Assembly: GCF_964204645.1 (NCBI RefSeq)
Contig: NC_134028.1
Span: 9,155,001 to 9,219,000 of the forward strand
Source of the DNA: Tubulanus polymorphus
Taxonomy: Eukaryota; Nemertea; Palaeonemertea; Tubulaniformes; Tubulanidae
Reading direction: 5' to 3'
DNA length: 64,000 nucleotides
The notes below the pieces were generated by a model, which saw only the letters and a list, made by a program, of their open reading frames with translations, was not told where the DNA came from and made no database searches. Position numbers and translations under genes: made by a program. Positions 47,065 to 56,220 of the stretch are shown here, piece after piece. Position 1 is the stretch's first letter; every line of letters starts with the position of its first letter.

Positions 47065-47390
47065 GCGATCCTTTCACGATCAAACGAACATTTGACGAAC
47101 AAATTGAAATGATCATACATACGATCATACATACGAGAATGACGACAGTGAATTAAATCCGTACAGTGACGATGAAGATCACGATCATGAACAGTTGAGC
47201 TTTTCACAATAAACACATAAATCCAGACAGAATGATTAAATTACGATCGTTTAACGATCATACGTACAGATTGAAACGATCGTACATACGAAACTGACGA
47301 CAGTAACTGAAATCCATACAATGACGATCGCGATCATGAACGGCATTAACTTTTCATAATATGCTCATAAATCCAGACAGTAAAGTTGCC
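47065..47390 (-). repeat. Two ~157-bp monomers in the LINE 5' region
   Basis: Both units carry GATCATACATACGA/GATCGTACATACGA, GACGACAGT, CGATCATGAAC and end AAATCCAGACAG (about 47230 and 47385). They precede ORF1. Tandem monomers in a LINE 5' UTR often act as promoter units, which is inference here. Confidence 0.75.
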
Positions 47391-47555
47391 CATATCCATG
47401 ACGAATTTTGATGATAATACCTATCGAACTAGTTTAAACATACATCAACTTCGAAGGCTCATGCCATAAAATGAATGCACTTCTGACGACTTTTTCTAAC
47501 GGAGCGTCATGGGACTGGCTACCACATTGCCGCCATGTTGAATGTAACGTTCTTA

Positions 47556-48176
47556 ACGCGTAACAAGTTGTGTTGGAAGCTGCAATGGCGGGTTTTTCTG
47601 ATGGTATTTCATTCGATATATATCAAACGACTATTACGATGACACAGAACACCGACCTTCAACGACAACTTCTGCAGTGCTTAAAGAACTAGACAGTCTG
47701 TAGAAGTATATCGGTGTACTCGTCATGATAATTCGGATACATCTTGTAATAAATGCGGTCTTGCAAAAAATAGGTCATGAATTTCATGTGCTACTCGAAT
47801 GCAGTTCACTACGAAAAGAACGCCAGATACATATTTCTTCTGGCGGGCACCAAATATTTTCAAATAGTCAATACCACCGATGATGATTTAGAAAACTAGT
47901 CGATTGTTAAATAAATTTGATTTATAAACTTATGGAACAATTTACAGCACGGTGTTATGAATAATCTCTTATCCCACTAATAATTGTATGGAAAATGACC
48001 TCATTCGATGACCGTCCAACTTTTGTGATGAAGTCTTGATTCTGTTTACATTTCTAAATATCATAGGTAATAAACCCTTCCATCTTAAATTGTTAAATGT
48101 AATTTGTCACAGTTGCAAAATCCCAATTACCAATGCACTCGTTAGCTCTTTCAAACACCAAGGCAAAATAATCCCT
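47556..48176. other. Spacer between LINE and GPCR B copy 1
   Basis: Colinear with 58973-59900 except for a ~280-bp stretch present only in unit 2 (59540-59820). No gene. Confidence 0.45.
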
Positions 48177-49130
48177 CTAAGGCCTCAGAGATATACGGCT
48201 AATCTTAGTACAGAAATATTCACGTATTTCTCGTCCCAGTAAAAGATATATGTAAAAGTTAATGGAGTAGTTAGATAAAAGGAATTGACCGAATATATCT
48301 AACATAAATAATCTTTGGTCCATCGAGATTGGTATGAAAATAGCGATAGAGTTTGGAAGTGTAAAAATCGCGAATGCGATCGAAACTGTTACAAGCATTA
48401 TCGTTGTACGTTTAGCTTTCGTAGTTTTCTTATCAGACGATACCATTTGTGAACTTCTAAATAACTGAACTATTATAACAGAATTGGATACAATTATTAA
48501 AGTTAGAGTTAGGAGATAAACATAGATAACGTACGCTACAAAATATATGAATTCGACAGATAACTCGTAGTAGCATCCAAAAAATCGGTCCAAAAACTCC
48601 ATTATTACTATTGGGTAAGTACCCATTACCAACGCATTTATTACGAAAATAGTAACAATGACGCATCGGGCGAATCTCGGTGTACATATCAAACGAGATG
48701 TGAACGGGAAGAGCACAACTGCCGCACGTTCCAGAGATATAGCAACTACTAACCAGGAACTGCTAGCGCCGATGAATGTCATCAAAAATTCAGATATTTG
48801 ACAACCCATGAGCGAGTTTATCACAAATATTGGACCATTGTTTAGATGCAAGAGAAAATACTGTAAAACAGGCATCAGAGTAGAATTTATGCAGTACATC
48901 AAATCACAGATAGACAAAGCGATCAGATAGTTAGCGTATGATAAACCGCGGAATCTGCGACTTATCATAATCAAGAAAGAAGCCGAATTTCCGAATGCAC
49001 CTGAAAGGAATAAGATAAGCAGAATGACGATAGAAAGTGTACGGTAGTTGCCAGTTTTTAGTTCCAAAGACATGAGCACCATGTAGTTGTGAGGTCGAGA
49101 AACAACAAACTGTGTACGGTTAGAATTCAT
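48177..49130 (-). CDS. Class A (rhodopsin-like) orphan GPCR, type B, copy 1 (317 aa)
   Basis: Intronless ORF with seven hydrophobic segments at residues ~31-56, 65-88, 107-134, 153-177, 193-222, 242-266 and 273-297. The N-terminus has a glycosylation sequon (N4-R-T). GNSASF marks TM1. C110 at the top of TM3 and C186 in the second outer loop could form the conserved disulfide. The TM3 end reads ERA (134-136) in place of DRY, and TM7 reads NFYIY (291-295) in place of NPxxY. Basic KKTTKAKRTT before TM6 and GREIREYF after TM7 (helix 8) fit the family. Not closely related to type A. The ligand is unknown; a peptide receptor is plausible but unproven. Confidence 0.88.
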   Translation of the reverse strand: MNSNRTQFVVSRPHNYMVLMSLELKTGNYRTLSIVILLILFLSGAFGNSASFLIMISRRFRGLSYANYLIALSICDLMYCINSTLMPVLQYFLLHLNNGPIFVINSLMGCQISEFLMTFIGASSSWLVVAISLERAAVVLFPFTSRLICTPRFARCVIVTIFVINALVMGTYPIVIMEFLDRFFGCYYELSVEFIYFVAYVIYVYLLTLTLIIVSNSVIIVQLFRSSQMVSSDKKTTKAKRTTIMLVTVSIAFAIFTLPNSIAIFIPISMDQRLFMLDIFGQFLLSNYSINFYIYLLLGREIREYFCTKISRISLRP

Positions 49131-49439
49131 GATTCAACCGTGTTAACAGATTCGCTGTCTACTCACATACTGGAATACCGTTAACGTGAAAGAAATCCAC
49201 AAAGATACTGATTAAGCCTTATCACTTTATGATAGCTGTTCGTCATTTGTTACTTTCAGAGTTGATTTTTCATTTAGTTTCACCAATGAAATTGTGAGTT
49301 AAGATAATTTCCGCCCCAACTCATTTTCGTGAAATGATGTTTATCTAGTGTGTAAAATACGTCTCAGTTGAGTCGGAATTAAGTAGTTTATCATATGTTT
49401 AAAGTATATTCACGCTGGTATAACGAGATGATTTTATTA

Positions 49440-49896
49440 TGAGGCAACATTCATTCAATTTGTCTCTTTGATCAAGACAATTTCGCACAGAAATATTCGC
49501 GTAATATTTCTCGTCCCAGTAAAAGATATATGTAGAAATTAATGGAATGATTACATAGTTGGAAATTGGCTGAGTATAAATGATGGTTCGTTGAGATTGG
49601 AATGAAAACCGCAATAGAGTTTGGAAGTTTAAACACTGCAAGCATTATTGATGTTCGTTTTGATTATTTTGAAAGCAGTTGAGAACCTTTGATTAACTGA
49701 ACTAACAGAATTTGATGTAATCATCAAAATTTATGTTAGATAATAAATGTAAATAGCGTACGCTATAGAATATACGAATTGGACGGGTAACCTGAAAGGA
49801 ATAAGATATAAGCAGAATGATAGTATCAAAGACATGGGAACCATGTGTTTGTATAAAGGCCGAGAAACAACCCTCTCTGTCCAGGTAGAATTCATG
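49440..49896 (-). pseudogene. Internally deleted GPCR type B paralogue
   Basis: Starts like GPCR B (MNST, then VVSRPLY, MVPMSL) at 49896. It then jumps to the TM5 region (an IAYAIYIYYLT-like stretch) and TM7 (INFYIYLLLGREI) with stops and frameshifts between. TM1-TM4 are largely missing. The copy at 61140-61603 has the same deletion, so it predates the segmental duplication. Confidence 0.75.
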
Positions 49897-49899
49897 ATG

Positions 49900-50360
49900 A
49901 TTCACCAGAATCATCAGACTCATTGTCTACTTGCTTAATGTAATGTAATGCATATATTAATAATGTTTTATTCGCGTGACTGCTATTCCACTTTTTATTG
50001 CCAAAAGAAATATTATGTTGCCGCATTGTTGCACTTTTCAGCAGTCATTGCTATATGAACCAAATGATTTTTGGATGTCGATTTTGTAATATGAATATGC
50101 AAAACAACTCCAAAAGATATACTATCTTTCGATTAAGTTATCTTTAGAATGATAACCCCCAGAGAGCAGTTTGCCATGGAAAGTAAAAATTGTAATGATT
50201 TGTTGTAATATTTTAATGAATTTATTAAAAGAAGGTATTCTCCTTCACGGAGCATTACCGAACATATATACACGTGTACAGCTATACAAAATCACTGATC
50301 GTTAAAACTCTTACAGTCTTAAAGCCTCGTCATAACGACATTGAACTTAAACTACATGTC
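49900..50360. other. Intergenic, no gene
   Basis: Shared with unit 2 (61604-62510), except for a ~455-bp insertion there at 61917-62372. Confidence 0.4.
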
Positions 50361-50362
50361 GA

Positions 50363-50426
50363 CTGGGATTCGAACCTGGTGCCATCGGTAATCCGGTGGC
50401 ATGATGTCACCAGGTTCGAAAACCAG
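50363..50426. repeat. tRNA-box-like hairpin
   Basis: TTCGAACCTGGTG (50369-50381) pairs exactly with CACCAGGTTCGAA (50408-50420), with CTGG/CCAG outside. On the minus strand the right part reads GGTTCGAATCCCAG, a B-box match. Perhaps an inverted tRNA-derived SINE pair. A diverged copy is at 62517-62582. Confidence 0.5.
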
Positions 50427-50481
50427 CCAGGAGGGGATTGTAATCAAAATATATATCATATGTACATCATTATTCACTACC

Positions 50482-50574
50482 CATCCTCCCTCGACAGGGA
50501 TTCCTGATGGCATCACTCAGCTATGGCAAGGCTGAATGCCATCAAGAAGTTCGAATCCCTGCTGGGGGAGGATG
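50482..50574. repeat. 93-nt long hairpin with tRNA-like box B
   Basis: CATCCTCCC...CAGGGATT...GATGGCAT on the left pairs with ATGCCATC...AATCCCTG...GGGAGGATG on the right, around a ~22-nt loop. The right arm contains AGTTCGAATCCC. The outer 7 bp and the box suggest a tRNA ancestry, but the arms do not form a normal cloverleaf. In unit 2 only the right arm survives (about 62643-62702). Confidence 0.5.
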
Positions 50575-50779
50575 TCTATACAAAATTCAATAAGACCATA
50601 ACCGGTTAAAATTTATGATATTGCAGTAAGCACGTATCAACCTGCAGCCCGGAACCACTCCTAAGAGATTCACTATTTATAATCGAGTGTCTAGGACTGC
50701 AAGGATAGCAACGTGAATTTCAGTTGAACTTTTGATCTTAGGTGAAGAGTTCCGAGCTGGTGAACATATACAGAAACGA

Positions 50780-51060
50780 AATTCACCGTATAATCGGAAC
50801 AGGTCATGAGCTACATTTTTATCAAACGATTTTGAAATCGGGCTACGCCTAACTTAGTTAGCTACCTAATCGTTGGTGGCGAGCTCTTTTAATCGTATGG
50901 GCTTATACCAACGGTATATGCGGTTTGTGGAAATATCCGATCGTGAAACTAAACCACAGACAGGTCACTGACTAGGCCTACGCCTAACTGTCCAGGCTCA
51001 CCATGCCCACTTTGGAAGTAGTTTGAAATGCTCAACTGTATTTGTATACATGTACCTGCA
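50780..51060 (+). repeat. Unit-boundary repeat R3
   Basis: CTTAGTTAGCTACCTAATCG, GGTGGCGAGCTCTTTTAAT and GGTATATGCGGTTTGTGGAA recur at 62890-63175 and 63469-63675. It marks the end of each duplication unit. Confidence 0.9.
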
Positions 51061-51124
51061 AAATTGGACCGATCGGACACAGTCCTGAGACCTTATCATG
51101 TCAAAAAGATGTTTTGTTTTTGCC

Positions 51125-51310
51125 TGAATTCCAAGCTCTGTAGCTTCCGTGTGATTTGCCAATTTTCATTGAAATTCTTGATGGTTATACTTTGAGAAGG
51201 GCCGTCAGACGGGTCTTTCAATCAGTCAATTGTCACGCAATCGGCAGCCATCGGCTGTCATCAGTCCTCATTTTTAGATGGAAAAAAATTTTGAGGGAAA
51301 TATCAACAGG
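51125..51310 (+). repeat. Dispersed repeat family R2 copy at unit 2 start
   Basis: GAATTCCAAGCTCTGTAGC and GGGCCGTCAGACGGGTCTTT, as at 35230-35400. Nearly identical to 63242-63420. Confidence 0.85.
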
Positions 51311-51483
51311 TTTTTTCAAGGGAGTTGAATATTCCAACATGTTCTAAAACGTAGTTTTCATGTTGTTTTCATTAGGCTATGACTATTTTTTTGGTTCGTC
51401 TTCTCTGTATATTTCATAAGTCGTTATCTATTTTGTACAGATGTACATATAAATCTTTTTTCGATATTTGGGGTACAAATTTT

Positions 51484-52518
51484 CTACATTCGCTTTTCTA
51501 GCCGATGACAGCTCAAAAACCAAATAAGTGTTTTTCCGAAACCTTTTCGGATACCCAAATATACGAATAGATTTATCATCGAATTGATGGCGTGTAATAA
51601 CTGCGCGGAATGATACGGCCGATACCATTTTTTGCTATCGTTTTCCGGTAAAAGCGCCGGCAAAAACGTATTTATAACACCCATTATGTATTCAACCATA
51701 AATATTACGTTTAGAACTAGTATTGTCATTGTTATTTGTCGACCTTGTTTGCTTTCGGTCGAATTCGATTCATCGTCCTCGTCGATTTGTTGAAGTTTCC
51801 GCCGCGTGCGAGCCGCGTTCCGTACCAATAAATACATATGACCGTTACACGCTAAAATAAAGGTACCTGGGATAAACAGAAGCACAACCTTGGCAAATAC
51901 AAAATCGTAATACATTGCGTATCGTTTATTTAGAAGTAGTAATTTTCTAAGATGCACATATGCGCATGGGTGATTGGGCATCACCACGTAAGACTCTTTA
52001 TCCCAAATAGTCGGTATCTCGAAGATAAAAGTAAGAATCCAAATGGCTATCGAAACGCGTAATGCATTTTGAATTGTGCATATTTGTCTGGCAGAAAGGG
52101 GAAATCGAATCGCTATATAGCGGTCTATACTCAACGCGAAAAGCAGCCACGGACTTGTAGTCATGGTCATCTGAAATATGAAATCTACATAAATATAGAC
52201 GTGACGGAAATATTGTTGATAAATGCGATTATACCGAACGTGTTCGAACGGGTAGTTCCTCGAAAGAATCATCAAATCGCGCCCGAACATTACTGCAGTT
52301 AAACAATTCATCATATCGGCAATAGCGAGCACTTCCAAGTATAAAATACTGCTTCCTCGAACTTTCATCAGGCGGAGAACTATGAATGCGAGACAGTTGG
52401 CGACTCCGCCGATGCTGTAAAGGATCACACGAATTAACGTCATGACGGTAGCGTACGTGTACGTACCTTCGGCACCGTCGCATGATTTACCGCAACATAT
52501 AACCGTTTCATTTGCCAT
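51484..52518 (-). CDS. Class A (rhodopsin-like) orphan GPCR, type A, copy 2 (344 aa)
   Basis: Intact intronless duplicate of 35629-36663 with the same seven segments, DRY at 132-134 and NLFVY at 316-320. It differs at seven residues: D88N, K119M, G130S, V221I, D234N, M278I and N294D (copy 1 to copy 2). K119M and G130S lie in TM3, where they could alter ligand binding or activation. The rest are conservative or in loops. The same start is kept. About 1 kb of upstream sequence is also conserved, so expression is probably similar. Being open after duplication suggests it is either functional or young. Confidence 0.92.
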   Translation of the reverse strand: MANETVICCGKSCDGAEGTYTYATVMTLIRVILYSIGGVANCLAFIVLRLMKVRGSSILYLEVLAIADMMNCLTAVMFGRDLMILSRNYPFEHVRYNRIYQQYFRHVYIYVDFIFQMTMTTSPWLLFALSIDRYIAIRFPLSARQICTIQNALRVSIAIWILTFIFEIPTIWDKESYVVMPNHPCAYVHLRKLLLLNKRYAMYYDFVFAKVVLLFIPGTFILACNGHMYLLVRNAARTRRKLQQIDEDDESNSTESKQGRQITMTILVLNVIFMVEYIMGVINTFLPALLPENDSKKWYRPYHSAQLLHAINSMINLFVYLGIRKGFGKTLIWFLSCHRLEKRM

Positions 52519-53480
52519 CGCTACGTATTGTTAGCTTTCATCGCAACGAAAAAATCAAGTTATAATACCCGCAAATAATGCCGCACATCTTTTCCGACGG
52601 TTGGTTTGCCTTCGTACGAAACATTTTTACGTAACGTTTTCTGATGACAATCTTCGCTAGTTGTCTGTTGGCATCCCTTCCTAGTTTGTAATCTTCCTCA
52701 CGTCTAGAGGTATAATTTCTATCCCGATACTCTTAGCTCAGCAAAGGTTGTAACTCAAAGAACAGCGCACATTCATGGAAACTAACGTACGTATGAGATT
52801 CTTTTATTCGAATGCGCTCTGTTCACTAGCTCATGAAAGCTATGAAAGACTTTCAAATTCTAATCCGAGATAAGAGAATTGAGTGAAGGTCATTTATATT
52901 CTATTTTCCCACGCAGTAGAACACATAAATCTCATAACAAGTTTGAAATGGATAAGAATGTCACCACATCCCCTAATGAAACCGCTTATTTTTTGATTTT
53001 ATATCAATAGGTCTTAATAGTGATAGAAATAATACACGTGTTTGCAGTTTACCCACGGTCCAAGCAGCAACCTTGCAGAATTTAGTATTTCAGCTGAAAT
53101 GTATCTGCCAATTCTATCGAAAGTTCATTAATGACTTCGTTGAATGGCTTTATCTTTTTGTGCTGTAATATAATGTAGTAAATATGTAGTAAATGATTTA
53201 ATGTGCCGAAAATTTGAAGATTGCATCATGGACTATAAATTTCGTCTCGGATTTCCCTGAATGATTTCTCTGAATGATTTCCAAAGCAAAATCCAACCAA
53301 AGGCATGAGTAATTGTATATATGTCGTTTCAGATCAAAGGTCAAAAGGTCGAGCTCATAAAAAAGAAAAAAAGAAATCCTCGCATGCTCGAATTTATTTC
53401 TTATTTCTTAATCACTCAACGTTTCAACCTTTAATCTGAAACAACTAACAATATTGATATATATGAACATTATTTAAAAT
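52519..53480. other. Upstream region of GPCR A copy 2
   Basis: Non-coding. Matches 36664-37625 with few changes. Confidence 0.5.
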
Positions 53481-53484
53481 GAAT

Positions 53485-53836
53485 ATTCAAAATATACAGT
53501 GAATTCTTAAATAGAATTAAAGATACTACAAATGTCAAATCTGTAGATTATAAATTCAAAAAGTTAACAGAATTAACATTACATAAGAAATATTTAATTA
53601 CAAATATTGAAACATATACTAGTAGACATGGTAATAAATTAGTTATTGACTTATATATAGAATATATCCTTAGAATATAAAGGACTAAAAGGAAATAAAT
53701 ATAAATTCAGAACATATTTACCAGATAGATTTCATAGATTATCTAGTGAAGATATTGAAGAATTATATTCAGGTGATTTCTATTTCATATACAAAGGTCA
53801 AGATGAAAAAGGGCACCATGATATAGATTTCGAATA
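53485..53836 (+). pseudogene. Broken ORF of the AT-rich element, unit 2 copy
   Basis: Same as 37630-37987, with the same internal stop and frameshift, ending in TAA at 53834-53836. The breaks therefore predate the duplication. Confidence 0.5.
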
Positions 53837-53839
53837 AAA

Positions 53840-54115
53840 ATTCAATTTTTAACATACAAAGTGCGAGTAAAGTGTAAGTGAAATAATTCATATCAAAAAC
53901 ATTGAGTATTTATATTTATATGCGTTAGATTCTTGATTTTTTAACATAAAAAGTGTGAGTAAAGTGTGATTGAATAAATTTTATATTTTAAACATATTTT
54001 GATATTCATATTTGTATGAGTAAGACTTTTTAACATTAAAAGTGTGAGTTAAGTGTGAGAAATAATTCATATTTTAACATTGAATATATATATCTTAATG
54101 AGTTAGATTTATTTT
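53840..54115 (+). repeat. Three ~90-bp tandem repeats, unit 2 copy
   Basis: Same units as 37996-38270, with GTGYGAGTAAAGTGTRA in each. Confidence 0.85.
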
Positions 54116-54136
54116 GATAAAAGTTTTGTTATAAAA

Positions 54137-54730
54137 TGAAGAAAGAAGAAGAGGAACCCAAATTTAAAATCGAAATCAATGAAACTAATATTTTATTTTC
54201 ATTATTAAACATCAAAAATTATATCTCAGCAACGAATTGAGTGTATGCAAGACAATATAAAATTGATAATATTACTGTAATTAATCAAATATTATTAAAT
54301 GAAACATATTTAATTTACTGAACTTATAGATACTTTTGATATAATGGCGCCAAAATTCCTAGAATATTTAATGGAAGAAATGATGATTTAATACTTTCTA
54401 AAGGGTACAATGATTTGATTAACTTAAGAATTTATAAACGACAATTATATCATTTTGTTTTGATAATAAACAAATTATCTATAATGAAAATTCATCTAAT
54501 ATTGGAATTCAATGTGAATTTGATAATAATAAATCTTTTAAAGGTATTGGAATAAAATGTGATTTAGATAATGAATTTTAAAATTTTAATCCTAATGAGA
54601 AAGTGTATTGTTATTGTGGCGGCAAATATTTAAGATCACATAAATCAAAGCATTTTCAGACAAGTAAACATATCAATTATGGAAAGAATAATAATTCATT
54701 CTATATTGAAAAAAATAAGCAGTATGAGTA
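54137..54730 (+). pseudogene. Zinc-finger-like ORF of the AT-rich element, plus-strand arm, most complete copy
   Basis: Begins with the ATG of the same MKKEEEEPKF ORF, has a large gap and frame breaks, then an open stretch ending with the C-x-C...H-x(5)-H region (CYCGGKYLRSHKSKHFQT). A stop interrupts the middle (after NEF). It faces a minus-strand copy at 55829-56220, making a large inverted repeat. Confidence 0.5.
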
Positions 54731-55828
54731 ATTGCAAAATTTCAAATATATGATAGTTAAAACATTGTGAAATTAGTCAATGAATAACTGTTGCCTCTAG
54801 CAACTAAATAATGTTTTAGATTACTTTTTCAGGTTGGAATGCTGGAATCATTCTCATTCATTTATTTAAGCAAAAAAAATTAAAGTAATTTGAAATATCT
54901 TATTTTGAATATTTTAGTTTTATAATCATTTTTAAAATGTTTAACTTTTAAATGATTAAACTTTTCAATTTAACATTTTAACAATTAAACAGTTATTCAT
55001 TAACTAATTTCACAATGTTCTTTAACTATCATATATTTGAAATTTTCCAATTACTCATACAGCTTAATCTTTATTCAATATAGAATTATTATTCTTTCCA
55101 TAATTAATATGTAACGAGACGAGTAGTACTGTATATGGTAACTATTTATTTGACGCACGAGCTTTCGCTTCTAATGAATAGAAGCTTCATCAGGTGAATG
55201 ATTTTAAAACTGAAATATTCAAAATAAGATATTGGCTGCTTTAAACTTTTATTATGAGATTACCAGTAAGGATTTGATGAATGAAAATATGAAATTGAGT
55301 AAGAAATCAAAGAAATAAAATGGAAATAAGCATAGAAATAAAAAAAAATAAAAAAGTTAATTTAGAAAATGATTTATTTCTGTCTTAATCCTCTAAATCA
55401 TTTTCTAAATCAACATTTCTATTTTTTTTATTTCTATGATTATTTCCATTTGATTTCTTTAATTTCTTACTCAATTTCATATTTTCATTCATCAAATCTA
55501 TATATCTAGTATCGTTACCGATATTCTCATAATAAAAGTATAGCGCAGCCAATATTAAACCTCCAGCAACTAAATAATGTTATAAATCACTTTTTCCAGT
55601 TGGAATGCTGAAATCATTCTCATTCATTTATTTAAGAAAAAAAAATTAAAGTAATTTGAAATATCTTATTTTGAATATTTTAGGTTTATAATCATTTTAA
55701 AATTTTAAACTTTTAAATGATTAAATCAAATATTAATTTAACATTTTAACAATTAAACAGTTATTCATTAACTAATTTCACAATGTTTTATCTATATATA
55801 TTTGAAATTTTCCGATTACTCATACAGC
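54731..55828. other. Spacer of the large inverted repeat
   Basis: Holds two copies of the TTGGAATGCTG block. A 95-bp stretch at 55110-55205 contains ACGAGCTTTCGCTTCTAATG and AGAAGCTTCATCAGGTGAAT, a pattern reminiscent of Penelope-like or related element termini (uncertain). A short inverted repeat (GATTAAG...CTTAATC) lies near 55384. Confidence 0.4.
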
Positions 55829-56220
55829 TTAATCTTTTTTCAATATAGAATTATTATTCTTTCCATAATTGATATGTTTAATTGTCTGATAATGCTTTGA
55901 TTTATGTGATCTTAAATATTTGCCGCCACAATAACAATACACTTTCTCATTAGGATTAAACTTTTTAAATTCATTATCTAAATCACATTGAATTCCAATA
56001 TTTGATGAATTTTCAGTATGGATAATTTGTTTATTATCAAAATTAAAATGATATAATTGTCGTTTTTCAATTCTTAAGTTAATCAAATCATTGTAACCTT
56101 CCAAAAGTATTAAATCATCATTTCTTTCATTAAAAGGTGTTTCAAGAATATTTATTATGTTTTCATCTAAATTACCTTTACAATTTAAAACTGTATTAGA
56201 TATTCTAGGATTTTTGGCGC
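55829..56220 (-). pseudogene. Zinc-finger-like ORF fragment, minus-strand arm, unit 2
   Basis: Open for 91 codons (55829-56104), with the same C-x-C...H pattern as 39131-39433 but lacking a short internal repeat (the NNKSFKDIGIKCDLD segment). Confidence 0.5.

Larger units (their letters stand above)
42250..47555 (-). mobile_element. Full-length non-LTR retrotransposon (LINE), CR1/Jockey-like, inserted in unit 1 only
   Basis: Unit 2 goes directly from GACGATAG (about 58960) to AACGCGTAACAAG (about 58973). In unit 1 these two points are 5.3 kb apart. On the minus strand the insert has tandem 5' repeats (47065-47390), ORF1 (47039-46170), ORF2 (45842-42825) and a 3' tail of ATT repeats (42690-42590). 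Exact ends and target duplication were not resolved. The part at 42250-42590 may be a separate sequence. Confidence 0.85.
35160..51060. repeat. Segmental duplication unit 1
   Basis: Colinear with 51060-63175: GPCR A, the AT-rich element relic, the palindrome at 41002, GPCR B, the GPCR B fragment and the boundary sequence occur in the same order and strand. The coordinate offset is 15855 at GPCR A, about 16710 at 42 kb and about 11712 at GPCR B. The changes are due to extra element sequence in unit 2 and a 5.3-kb LINE in unit 1. Confidence 0.95.

Noticed and set aside
50482-50574. Functional tRNA gene
   Set aside because: The outer stem and B-box-like core are present, but the whole sequence folds as one long hairpin rather than a cloverleaf.
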